A stretch of 64,000 nucleotides of DNA from Takakia lepidozioides (lineage: Eukaryota > Streptophyta > Takakiopsida > Takakiales > Takakiaceae). The notes below the pieces were generated by a model. The model saw nothing but the letters and a program-made list of their open reading frames with translations. It did no database searches and had not been told where the DNA came from. Below, piece by piece: positions 25,801-34,260 of the stretch (the first letter of the stretch is position 1; each line of letters opens with the position of its first letter). The translations under genes and the position numbers were made by a program. Where the stretch lies: assembly GCA_030704615.1 (NCBI GenBank), contig CM060733.1:37386001-37450000 (forward strand). The letters run 5' to 3'.

Positions 25801-28800
25801 TGGCCATGCCTGCTTTCATTGAAGCATTGTTTGCTGCCAACTCTTTCTGTATAGAAGTCTTTCTTGATGTGCCTGATGTCACTCAAAGGCAATGTGGTTC
25901 AGGTTGTTGATGGCTTAAAGCTGGTTTGCCATGAGCTGGCGAAAGCAGCTGGGGATGCTGAGAGCGGTGCTCTTGAGAATCTTGCAAAAGATGCTGATCA
26001 TCTCGTAACCACTTTATTTGTTAAGGTAGAGGACTTGTGTGTCCCTTTCTTTGTTGTGTGTCAACTGTCAAGTTGGTTAGGTATGAAGCACATTTTGGCC
26101 AAATGAATGGGAATGGTGAGGTTTGACCTCTTTTGAATGACACCATTGCCTCTGGTGTTGAAACACAAATTTCCATTTCCCTCAACACCACAAAAGAAAA
26201 CATTCCACGAACCGATGGGATGAGAAATGTCTCGAATGTTTTTGCATCCCTGCTCTACAGAATCTGACACATAACTGTTGCCCCAGCTTTGACATTTGAG
26301 ATCCCAGTTGATAAATATCGAAGCTAGCCTCCCTACTGGGTCAGAAATCTTGCAACACTGTACCCACATGTGTGTTAGACTTTCAAACGTCAAAGTATAT
26401 TTCAGTTTGTCTTAATGTTCTTCTATAGGAAGGATATTATGAAGGATATTGTGAAGACTGATCTGTCTTTCCTTTCAAGCTGAAGGGTCACCCATGTATG
26501 TCTGCCTATCCTTGAATGCATTTGTGCTTCATCTCCTTTCAGCTAGAGACGCAGGAGAGACCGTACAAGCTTTTGCGCCAGTAAAAGCATTCGTTATGCT
26601 TATGTTTGCTGCCGCAAAAGTATCATATTACCAATATCACATGAAGTCAGATTGAGTTTCATCAAATTACCTTGTTTGTTTGGATCTCCTCTGCCTTGTC
26701 CCGGAAAGACTTTTCAATAGAGGGTGCCAGGCGTTCCCAGCATGTCCTGGCAAGGTCTCACAGAATTGAGCTTGTCAAAGCTGAGGTCAGGCCTTCCTCA
26801 GCTTGAATACAATACCATGAGGGCATGATGCCCTATGGGCATTTGGACAGTGCCAGTTTGCAGTGATAGTATCTCCAGCTGCTGCTACAGGGGGTTGATC
26901 AATTTGTTTTGGCTCCTCCGTATGACAAGAATGGTGGATCTCAAATCTAACCTTCAATCTGTTCTAAACATCTTCTAACCAGTTTGTTGGGAAGATGGTG
27001 ATGAGGTTTATGCCCAGCCCAGTGTGTCCCACGGGTACCATTATCAGGGTCCTTGAGTTGGTCAATGTCCTTGAGTAGTAACATCTGTTGGAAGCGTGTT
27101 GAAAAATCAATCGAAGGCTTTCAGAAAACTTTTGGTCCCTTTGCATTGTCCTCCCTCACATTCAACACAGATATATCCACTTGTAATCCCAGAACCATGT
27201 GAAACATGAGAAGCAGACATGTTTGCAACCACTTCTCTAAAAGCAGGACAGAGGATGCCTAGTAAATTTGGTTAACCCCTCTAATGTATATGACCAACAA
27301 CCTTCTGTATGTTTCAAGATTTGAGTGGATAAATGTACTCTCTAATTTCTTGGTTGAGTTGGTTCTTTTGAGGGCCGGTGCTTGGGGGTGGACAACGATG
27401 CCATACTTCATTTTCCTAGCTTGCTGGTTTAAAGTTATGAATTCAAGCTAAAAGGTTATGTCTTGTGACCTAGCAGGTAACTACAACATTCAACTTGGGC
27501 CTTGCTGGGGCGTCTTCAAGGTCTTGTAAATACGTTCTGAACACGCTCATGCAGGTATGGTTGAGTTATCGTTATCTTGTTTGTCAAGTTTGAAAGTATT
27601 GCCAGCTTCCTGATATCAATAGCTTACCTCTTATTATTGTAGGCCAGAAATAAAAAGCCTTCAATAAGCTGAACCTTAACTGCCCAAGCTGGGGTGTTTT
27701 CAACTCGCTGTAACTTTGCGTCCACCAATCGCATGGAGGTGGCCTCTGGAGGAATCTCTTAAGATCTTTCAGATGGTATCTGTCTTGTGCCATTTGGAGA
27801 AAACCTCTGCTAGTCGAGGCATGTAATGTGCAGGTTCATAACTTTCTGGCCCACCACATATTGGGATCCTCTTCCATGTGTCCTCTTCCATGCGTCTGAT
27901 CAAAACCAAACCAGCGAATATGCTTGCCTCCCATGCGTCTTTCATATGGTGACCACTTGTTCTGATGCGCTGATGTAGACATTCCAAGTTAAGAAGCTGG
28001 CTCGTGGCGTGAAGGAAGGCACTTTGCATAATCTTATAACTGAGCTTCTACTGTGGCTCTTAGATGAGCGTGTTCTGTTGATGGATGATGGGAGCCAACT
28101 TTTGAAGGCTATGAATGTCTTAATGCTCAAAATATTGGTATGTGCAAGCTTCTCAATATTCTATAATCTTTGTTGGTAGTCTGGTATAGCGCAGCATGCT
28201 GTGTAGTTGAAAATTACTGAAAGTGGAAGACCAGGAAGTGGTAGTGTACTTATTCATATCTAAGAGCATCCTGGCTGCAAAACTTGCAGGAGAATGCTGA
28301 TCGGACATCAGCTTTTATAGTCTTAATCTACTTACTCCGGCCTCTTGGTTCATCAAGGTTTGCTGGTCTGGCCAAACAAGGGGCGGCTGTTGTGAGGAAT
28401 CAGAAGTTTCTAGACCTTGTGGTGAAGTGCCTCATCAAGCTAACTAAGGTATGGTACACAAATGCAACTACCAACTGTAGCCAGACTCACATGTGAGTTA
28501 TGATACTTTCAACACTAGAGAATAGATGCAATGTTCTCTCTACAGGTTGACCTGTAAATTAGAATCAAATAGGAATCCATTTGCTTTTGTTTTGATCTTC
28601 TCTGCAACTACTGTGCCAGTTCTTTGCTCCTAGGATTCCACAGCAATTTCCTGTGGCTGAGAAAGTTGGTGGGTTGCAGGTCCTTGGTTCTACCCTTAGT
28701 GACGTTGATCTGGATCGCATTCTGCAAAGTATACATGAGTATTTTGAAGAGTTGGGTATGGCAGAAATTCGGAAAAGGTATGTGTCTATTTGGCAACTTC

Positions 28801-31800
28801 CATAAGTTTACTTGAAGCTAGAAACTAAACAACTTTAAGCATGGCTTCAGTCTAAGGGGATGAATCCTCTCACCATTGCTGTTTTTCTATATCGATGCGA
28901 GCATGTGCAAGTGGAGTTGGTTTTAGGGGCGTCACCTGACAATTGATGTGAACTCAACCCTGAATGTGCTCCCATCAATGAGGGCTTTGGTAGCCTGCTA
29001 CCCTACCTTATGTTGCTCATAAATTTCTAACTCGCATGTTAGTCTAGTAAATCTGTAAATGTTGTGACATTAGTGTGAGAATTTGAAGTGATTCAGTTTA
29101 TGTACAGTCAGAGGCTGGGCTGGACCCTCTACTTTGTGCCTACTCACTGTGGAGCTCTTCCTCCATGCATTCTACAGAGCTGGAGCAGATGATAAGCCTC
29201 TGCGTATGGTGAAGACCCTCCTGCATGAGCTTGTGAAGCTCCGTGGAACTGCGATTAAAGGTCACTTGTCGCTGGTGCCAATTGACCTGGAGCCACAACC
29301 TATCATTCTCGCCTACATTGACCTAAATCTTCAGGTGCCTACATTCTTCTGAACCTTTTTTTGTGACAGTTATTGTATTAACATTCAATGATGTTGATCA
29401 GAGCAAGAAGGCTTTTAGGTAGTTTGGATGGAAACCTGGAACTGCCTATCCATTTAGGAGCAGGAGTTGTCACATCTGCAAGCTTGTGATATGCTTCCGA
29501 GGCCATCATGAAACAAATTGGATCCAGTGGAAATGTTTTTCACAGTCTGGACTAATCAGCAAGTAGAAGATTTTATAATCTTCAATAGGCACTTGCCTGC
29601 AGATTCCAGATTAAAAGCAGTGATTTCCTACAGTCATGGAAATTCTGGCCTGGAGCCAGTTGTAAGGACCTGAAATCAGACAGCACACAGCAGCCCATGA
29701 CCAAACAGGAGAACCTGAGGCTTTCACTGTGTAATGTCTCATCTTGGATAGGAGAGGCATGGTGCCTGACTTGCGCACTCCTCAACTTCGCCATCATTTT
29801 GGACAGTTGATTCCTCTGCTCCTATGGCCTGCATCCTGCCAGAGCTGCTAGTACATTCTTAGGCCCATATGATGCAGTAGTCAAAGGGACACCCTAGAAT
29901 TTGAGGGCCCAATATGACTGCTTCACAATAATTAAAAGCCAAATTCACAGCCATCTAAGTTCTCTAGATAGGGTCCTATTCATTGCTTCACATGCTCAGT
30001 GTCGCTGCATACAGACCATCTCGTACCTGTGCCCCTGTAGTCTCACCAACATTTTCTTTTGTGTCAGGCGTCTTTTCATTAGGTTCAATTTACTGGTCTT
30101 TTCAGAAGTGATCAGGGAGCACAAATGTGACTTCTATAAATAATCATGGTGCATTTCTGGCTTGTCATGCAGACTCTAGGAACAGTTGGCCAGTCACAGT
30201 GGGCTGCAGCACACAACGGAGCCTCGTCGCCTTCATCCCACTCTGCTGAAGCACAGTTGAAAGTAAGCCAGCCTCTAATTGCGTAGGTTGCAAAATTGCA
30301 TGGAAGCTTATATACCACCATCTCCATCTTATGAAAGCAATGATCCCCTGTTCCAACAGGACCTTCTTTTCTAATTGCTGACGCTTGTCTACTGCAGCAA
30401 GAGCTTGCTGCTGTGTTTAAGAAAATAGGGGACAAGCAGACTTGCACAATTGGATTGTATGAATTGTACCGCATCACCCAGCTTTATCCTCAGGTCAGTC
30501 GTCTACCTCTGTTGTACTTTTTCCCATCTCTTCATGCTGTTTTGTGTCTTAGATCAAAGGTATAGCAGATTCTTCTTTCCTGCATCTTGAGATCAACCCT
30601 ATCCTGTGTTCAGTATTGTAAAATGAGCATATGCTTCATTTTCTGGTGCACAAATGCTTCTTTCTTTCAAACCCTCGTACTGTTGGGGATATACTAGGAC
30701 TTCTCATCCCCAACCAATTCATGTGCTATAATCTACAAGGTGGCAATAAGGCGACTGTAGGGACTGAAAGTATTCCATCATTTCTTCAGCAATGGCTTAC
30801 CTTGTTGGACAGTAGTGTAAAATGAGCATATGCTTCATTTTCTGGTGCATGAGTGCTTCTCTCTTTTGAACGTCTTACTATAGGGGATATACTTGGACTT
30901 CTCATCCCCATCACTGCATATATAATCTACAAGGTAGCAATAAGGTAACCATAGGGGCTGGAAGTATTCCATCGTTTCTTCGCAATGGCTTACCTTGTTG
31001 GTCCACAGGTTGACATTTTTTCCCAGCTCCAGAATGCCAGTGAGGCCTTTCGAACATACATTGGAGATGGCATAGCACAGGTATTCTCTCAAACTCTGCA
31101 TATGAGGACGGCTATAATTTATCATGTGATTGTATAAGAGCAATGAACTTTGACCAGTATGTACCTGGTAGCTACATTGTCATTGCAGTTTGGGCTTCTT
31201 CCATGCTGCACATATGAATTTGGAAGCTGTCTTCATAGAGATCCCACCTTGCTTTTTGACTTGCCATCCTAGCACCTTGGATGAGATTGATTTCATGGTT
31301 GTGCTTCAGTGTAGAGAGGGATGAAGACCATCTGCCATCTCTCAGAAGCTGGACATGATATTTACCTTACGTATCTTGTTGACGCATTTTCTCAGATGGA
31401 AAAGAATATTGCAGCTGGTAGGACGTTTGGAAGTATGTCCCTTGTAACCCCGCCTCCAGTATCTCCACCGACCCTCGAGGTTTTCAAAGCAGCACCTCCT
31501 GCACTTGGTCGAAATAGAGTGCAGCTTGCAGGACTGGACACAAGTGGTACCAATGCAACAACGGCTTGTGGGGAAGCCACTGGATTGACTTGTGGTGGAG
31601 GTAATGCAAAACCTTTGGATTCAACTTACTGTGATCCATTGCATGTGAAGTCTTCAGCGGGGCAGAACACAATACCTTCACAAGGTGACAAACTCCTCTT
31701 GCAACTACTTGAGCCTCTAGCGTGTATCAACAAGGATTGCTGTCTAAATGCAACTGGAACCGTAGGAATCATGAAAAACAATTCTGCAATAAATTTGAAA

Positions 31801-32388
31801 TCTGAGAATCACCAGTGAGCTGCATTGCATCTTTGTAGTAATGAATTTTGTTGTGGATTAATAACTTTGAAGGCTTCATGTTAGTTCCTCAATCACATGA
31901 TAGTTTAGGGTGTGAGCATGCACATATTCACTGGATGCAAGGGTGCTCAATGCATGTGTTTTGCACGAGGTCTTGTGTTTCTGTTGCATGGGAAGAAGTA
32001 ATGCTGTGCACCAGCCAAGCATTGTTATTTTGAACTTTATGTTCTGACCCGTAGTGCTGAGGTGGTGTAATGAATAAACCTTCTGTTCTGAGCAGGTGAA
32101 CTGAAATCTCAAGCCACATTTGGAGGGACATTAGATGCAATCAGGGAGAGGATGAAAAGTATACAAGCAGCAGCCGCTGGAACTACGGGACCTTATGGGT
32201 TGACCTCTTGTGCAAATGGATCAATACCAGTTCATCCTCCCACATTTGGTTTGGCCCTCAGTGCTGAGCCAGCACTGGCAGGAGGGCCCTTCACTGACAT
32301 GGATGACAAGGCACTTTCTGGCCTGCAAGCCCGCATGGAAAGGCTTAAAAATGGAGCAGGATTAGACTTGGAATGCAGCCAAAGATAA
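7515..32388 (+). CDS. MOR1: MOR1/GEM1-type microtubule polymerase (XMAP215/TOG family), complete, 53 exons
   Basis: Plant XMAP215-family protein. It binds tubulin dimers through TOG domains and promotes microtubule growth in cortical arrays, spindle and phragmoplast. The start at 7515 gives MSEEEKLLKEAKKLNWEDRL, the conserved N-terminus. Fifty-three exons were placed by splice consensus and phase. They sum to 6075 nt (2024 aa), close to Arabidopsis MOR1 (about 1980 aa), with no stop or frameshift. Five TOG domains, a conserved plant C-terminal region and a tail ending near ALSGLQARMERLKNG are present. Exon coordinates are given in the block entries. The 5' edge of exon 17 is uncertain (13603 or 13624, both in frame). 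Intron 11 is GC-AG. A truncated LINE sits in intron 41. The gene looks functional. Confidence 0.96.
10921..13008 (+). other. MOR1: MOR1 exons 8-14: TOG2 domain
   Basis: Exons: 10921-11006, 11333-11446, 11750-11869, 12039-12141, 12414-12550, 12689-12754, 12894-13008 (aa 266-512). Motifs are DEYELVDPVEILVPLGKSSF, AKWSERRDAVAELTKLA, LVTDVNIAVAVEAVQAMGNL, KNKVPLVRSLCLSW and ERSLEKLDDVRKKKL. Exons 10 and 11 are the source of the orphan copy at 3.0-3.7 kb. The intron after exon 11 starts with GC (AG then GCAAGT), a recognised minor donor class. Confidence 0.93.
13157..13728 (+). other. MOR1: MOR1 exons 15-17: linker between TOG2 and TOG3
   Basis: Exons: 13157-13206, 13388-13459, and 13603 or 13624 to 13728. 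This is a low-complexity Gly/Ser/Lys linker (SSGGGSSNDD, KRTAASLLSNKK, KLGTGKKTEGGAGQNKSQ), as expected between TOG2 and TOG3. Basic linkers of this kind contact the microtubule lattice in the family. It is the least certain part of the gene model. Confidence 0.75.
13947..17239 (+). other. MOR1: MOR1 exons 18-24: TOG3 domain
   Basis: Exons: 13947-14052, 14254-14366, 14832-14919, 15941-16041, 16462-16569, 16927-17032, 17160-17239 (about aa 596-829). Motifs are SLEAIEEKVGALFEPD, SAVWKERLEA, VLPGWAEKNVQVQQKAIEVV, KCLTAFCEAVGPNFVF, EHKNPKVLSEGFSWM and DLINFCKDIGLQSS. Intron 20 (14920-15940) is one of the longest and has weak internal duplication near 15181 and 15350. Confidence 0.92.
17393..20733 (+). 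other. MOR1: MOR1 exons 25-31: linker and TOG4 domain
   Basis: Exons: 17393-17542, 17739-17814, 17921-18045, 18311-18421, 19542-19691, 19832-19906, 20655-20733 (aa 830-1084). Motifs are LPREDISGKLTGALIKNLSS, GRLCDSNKNLVVMTLATVG, DVLKCLGDNKKLIREAV, EGRKDLFEWLNGQV, DKSVEIRKAAESLLMEL and ARGIQGAALSAV. Introns 28 (18422-19541) and 30 (19907-20654) are long and hold no recognisable gene. Confidence 0.92.
20903..24465 (+). other. MOR1: MOR1 exons 32-41: linker and TOG5 domain
   Basis: Exons: 20903-21039, 21336-21431, 22259-22333, 22534-22629, 22721-22822, 22947-23048, 23328-23510, 23746-23857, 24123-24199, 24368-24465 (aa 1085-1443). Exons 32-33 are a Ser/Thr-rich linker. Exon 34 (LRKLKFEDPRREQ) begins TOG5. 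Then come REDLHRRLLSPDFKKQLDGL, LLRW-like and CESNTTCLLK, EGLRSKNNRTRIECVEHIGF and VERDSEIRKAALQTL. The last exon is basic (DKRREGKPGEARAAEARTAA). Confidence 0.93.
24534..24783 (+). mobile_element. 5'-truncated LINE insertion in MOR1 intron 41, with target-site duplication
   Basis: The 218 bp at 24550-24767 match the last part of the LINE at 50.2 kb, in the sense direction (LEDIWKTRINSLYGGKSYYQ to the end NNVL-stop). The insert is flanked by perfect 16-bp direct repeats at 24534-24549 and 24768-24783 (TCTGTAAAGTGTGCAG). The element's terminal ACAATCT overlaps the right repeat by up to three bases. This is the expected product of target-primed reverse transcription that stopped early. It is close in sequence to the 50-kb copy, so it is fairly young. 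It lies between exons 41 and 42 and does not touch splice sites. Confidence 0.93.
24904..24922. repeat. (TC)n microsatellite
   Basis: A run of about nine TC units in MOR1 intron 41, about 120 bp after the LINE insertion. No LINE tail sequence is attached. Confidence 0.85.
25253..31080 (+). other. MOR1: MOR1 exons 42-51: conserved plant C-terminal region
   Basis: Exons: 25253-25382, 25903-26025, 27477-27554, 27979-28137, 28290-28448, 28680-28777, 29178-29334, 30173-30262, 30398-30493, 31009-31080 (aa 1444-1831). Motifs are DWNEALDIINC, GLKLVCHELAKAAGDAE, SRSCKYVLNTLMQ, ELLLWLLDERV, ENADRTSAFIVLIYLLRPL, NQKFLDLVVKCLIKLTK, RAGADDKPLRMVKTLLHELV and KKIGDKQTCTIGLYELYRIT. Arabidopsis MOR1 has the same region after TOG5. 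Intron 43 (26026-27476, 1451 bp) is the longest; I see no gene in it. Confidence 0.93.
30618..31003 (+). repeat. Tandem duplication in MOR1 intron 50
   Basis: Two direct copies of about 190 bp, 30618-30810 and 30817-31003. Both start GTAAAATGAGCATATGCTTC and end GCTTACCTTGTTGG. The second copy provides the acceptor of exon 51 (CCACAG then exon at 31009). The first ends in GGACAG, so it may act as a decoy acceptor. The copies differ by point changes and small indels. Confidence 0.88.
31396..32388 (+). other. MOR1: MOR1 exons 52-53: C-terminal tail
   Basis: Exons: 31396-31684 and 32096-32388 (aa 1832-2024). Exon 52 starts MEKNIAAGRTFGSMSL and runs into a Pro/Ser-rich variable stretch. Exon 53 carries GTLDAIRERMKSIQAA and ends with KALSGLQARMERLKNG and a short extension to the TAA at 32386-32388. 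These two short helices are the conserved end of plant family members. Confidence 0.92.
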
Positions 32389-32460
32389 AGGTGACTGTGT
32401 TCTCAAGTGACAGTCTTTCAGCTAGACTCTGCATCGCTTCCTGAGCCAGTATTTGAATTC

Positions 32461-32590
32461 GGGATGCAATACCTCTATGGACTGAGGTCGTGTATTTTCA
32501 GCATCACGAGAAGGATCTACGGACTCGGGATGCAATACCTCTATGGATGGAGGTTGTGTATTTTGAACATCATGAGAAGGATCTACAGGG
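32461..32590 (+). repeat. 66-bp tandem duplication after MOR1
   Basis: GGGATGCAATACCTCTATGG occurs at 32461 and 32527. Each is followed by a similar GTGTATTTT...GAGAAGGATCTAC block. It lies just after the MOR1 stop, so it is probably in the 3' UTR. No coding role is seen. Confidence 0.85.
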
Positions 32591-32984
32591 TACCTCTTAG
32601 CATGCCATGTAGATTTGACACTTGCTGTACATGCCAGCTTCATTGGGTTAATGTGTTATCCTGCAGGACTGGTAGAGCAGTAATGGGTATGTGTACCATT
32701 CTCCTGATGAGATCGATTGATAGAAAGTAGGTACTTATGGAGGACAGCAAACTGCTGTTCTTTGCCTAGAGATAGATGTTATGACATCTGCTCCAAGGGT
32801 GGTGTTTTTGTCCTGCCTGTAATTTCTGACAGAGCTATTTCACACAGTAATTGTTCTTCCTAAACAGAAGGAATTTTTTTGTTGCCCCCTCCGTTGCTCT
32901 TGTTCTATGCAAGGAAAGGAAGGAAAGGAAGATCAGGATGTGAAAGGTGTAGTACTAGTAGAAGCCTGATTCTTGCGGAAGCAA

Positions 32985-33050
32985 ATGTAAGTTACGATGT
33001 CACTTCACCCCAAAGGGCTGTTACCTTCCGTTTGGTAGGAGGACAACTTG
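32985..33050 (-). repeat. Diverged SINE 3' fragment
   Basis: GTCACTTCACCCCAAAGGGC, then TACCTTCCG...GTAGGAGG, matches the conserved 3' block of the SINE cluster at 57-60 kb. The tRNA-like head is missing. Confidence 0.5.
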
Positions 33051-33587
33051 GAAGCTATAACCATCAATTCACTCAAAGACCTCAAAAATCACACATAGCC
33101 ATGATCTCTGGGCGCTGCTTGTTGCTCCCATCTTGTGTCACCATGAGTCCCGTGTGACCTAGGTGATCAATTGACCCAACAGTCTCCTTTTTTCAGTTGG
33201 TTACTTGATAACATCCAAAAGCCGAGAATATATATATGGCATGTATATTGCCAAAATTATCATATCATGATCATTTCCCGAAAGGACTATCGCCATTTGT
33301 TAGCAGCTTGCTAAATGATGCTCTTCCAAGTTACCTATGCTATATTCCATTCTAATACACAACAACAATTGACATACAAAGATGCCAGAGGCAAACGTGT
33401 TCTTCATTTGCAATTACACAAAAATTGGAGGAAGGTGAAATTTGGACTTCAGAGGCTATGCACCTTATTTCGAGAATTTAGCTCCGCCTTTCCATGATCC
33501 GATTCCACTGCATAGCGTTAACCCATTCCATAGCATTAATGTGGAGTGCGGTAGGACATATTACATGACTTCGGCGTAACAAAGAGC

Positions 33588-33812
33588 CACTTTGGCTTAT
33601 GACTTTTTCCCCAATTGGAGGTGGGCAATTACAGCTAAAAGAAAATAATATCACAATTCACATACAACAATATATTACCTTGTACAAAACCCCAAATTAT
33701 ACAACACCCTACCAAAAAATTGAGTGCGATATGAGCCCAAGAACATTCTACACAACTCCCACAACACTGAAAAAACATGTTGTCTCATAGTGGTGTGGAA
33801 AGAGCCAAAGTG
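33588..33812. mobile_element. Possible MITE with short terminal inverted repeats
   Basis: CACTTTGGCTT at 33588 is mirrored by AGAGCCAAAGTG ending at 33812. The ends share ten or eleven terminal bases and enclose about 225 bp of AT-rich, non-coding DNA. No convincing target duplication is visible, so the call is tentative. Confidence 0.35.
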
Positions 33813-34260
33813 TCGTTTTAGCACATGTGAGGTCCACCAAGCTCGTGGTTCTCATAAATATTAATCCCAACGATATGTACAAAAAAATAAAAATGGTTGT
33901 TACAATCAACTTTTTCTTTTTCTTTTTAAATAAGAAGGCGTTGGCCAATTCATTAATTTTTTGGGAAAAATCAACCCCATTGATGCCATAAGGCATGATA
34001 CACATCCATGGGATGAGGGACGAGCCCGAGACATAATCAAGAGAGACTGCCGAACCGGCCATGACGAGGACCAAAAAGGTCCGGGGATGAGAGGACGGGC
34101 AACCATAGTCAACCATACACCATGCAGTTCAATGATGCATAAATGCAGAAAATTAAGTGTTGTGTTGTACCCCTACGAAGAAGGATCAAAATTTGTAACT
34201 GCCTGCCTAGTGAGGACTTTGACGAGCATTCCGAAGAGCCCGGGAAGAAAGACGATGTGA

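Larger units (their letters stand above)
32591..34257. other. Intergenic region with SINE and MITE-like debris
   Basis: AT-rich DNA between the MOR1 3' end and the minus-strand gene at 34.3 kb. Apart from the two small repeats listed separately (32985-33050, 33588-33812), I see no gene. Confidence 0.4.

Noticed and set aside
26061-26393. Possible LINE C-terminal remnant in MOR1 intron 43 (minus strand)
   Set aside because: A loosely LINE-like text was seen, but no motif could be matched to a known region, so it is not annotated.
31321-31818. 165-aa continuous frame in the MOR1 3' region as a separate gene
   Set aside because: Its middle part is MOR1 exon 52 (31396-31684); the flanks are intron read-through.
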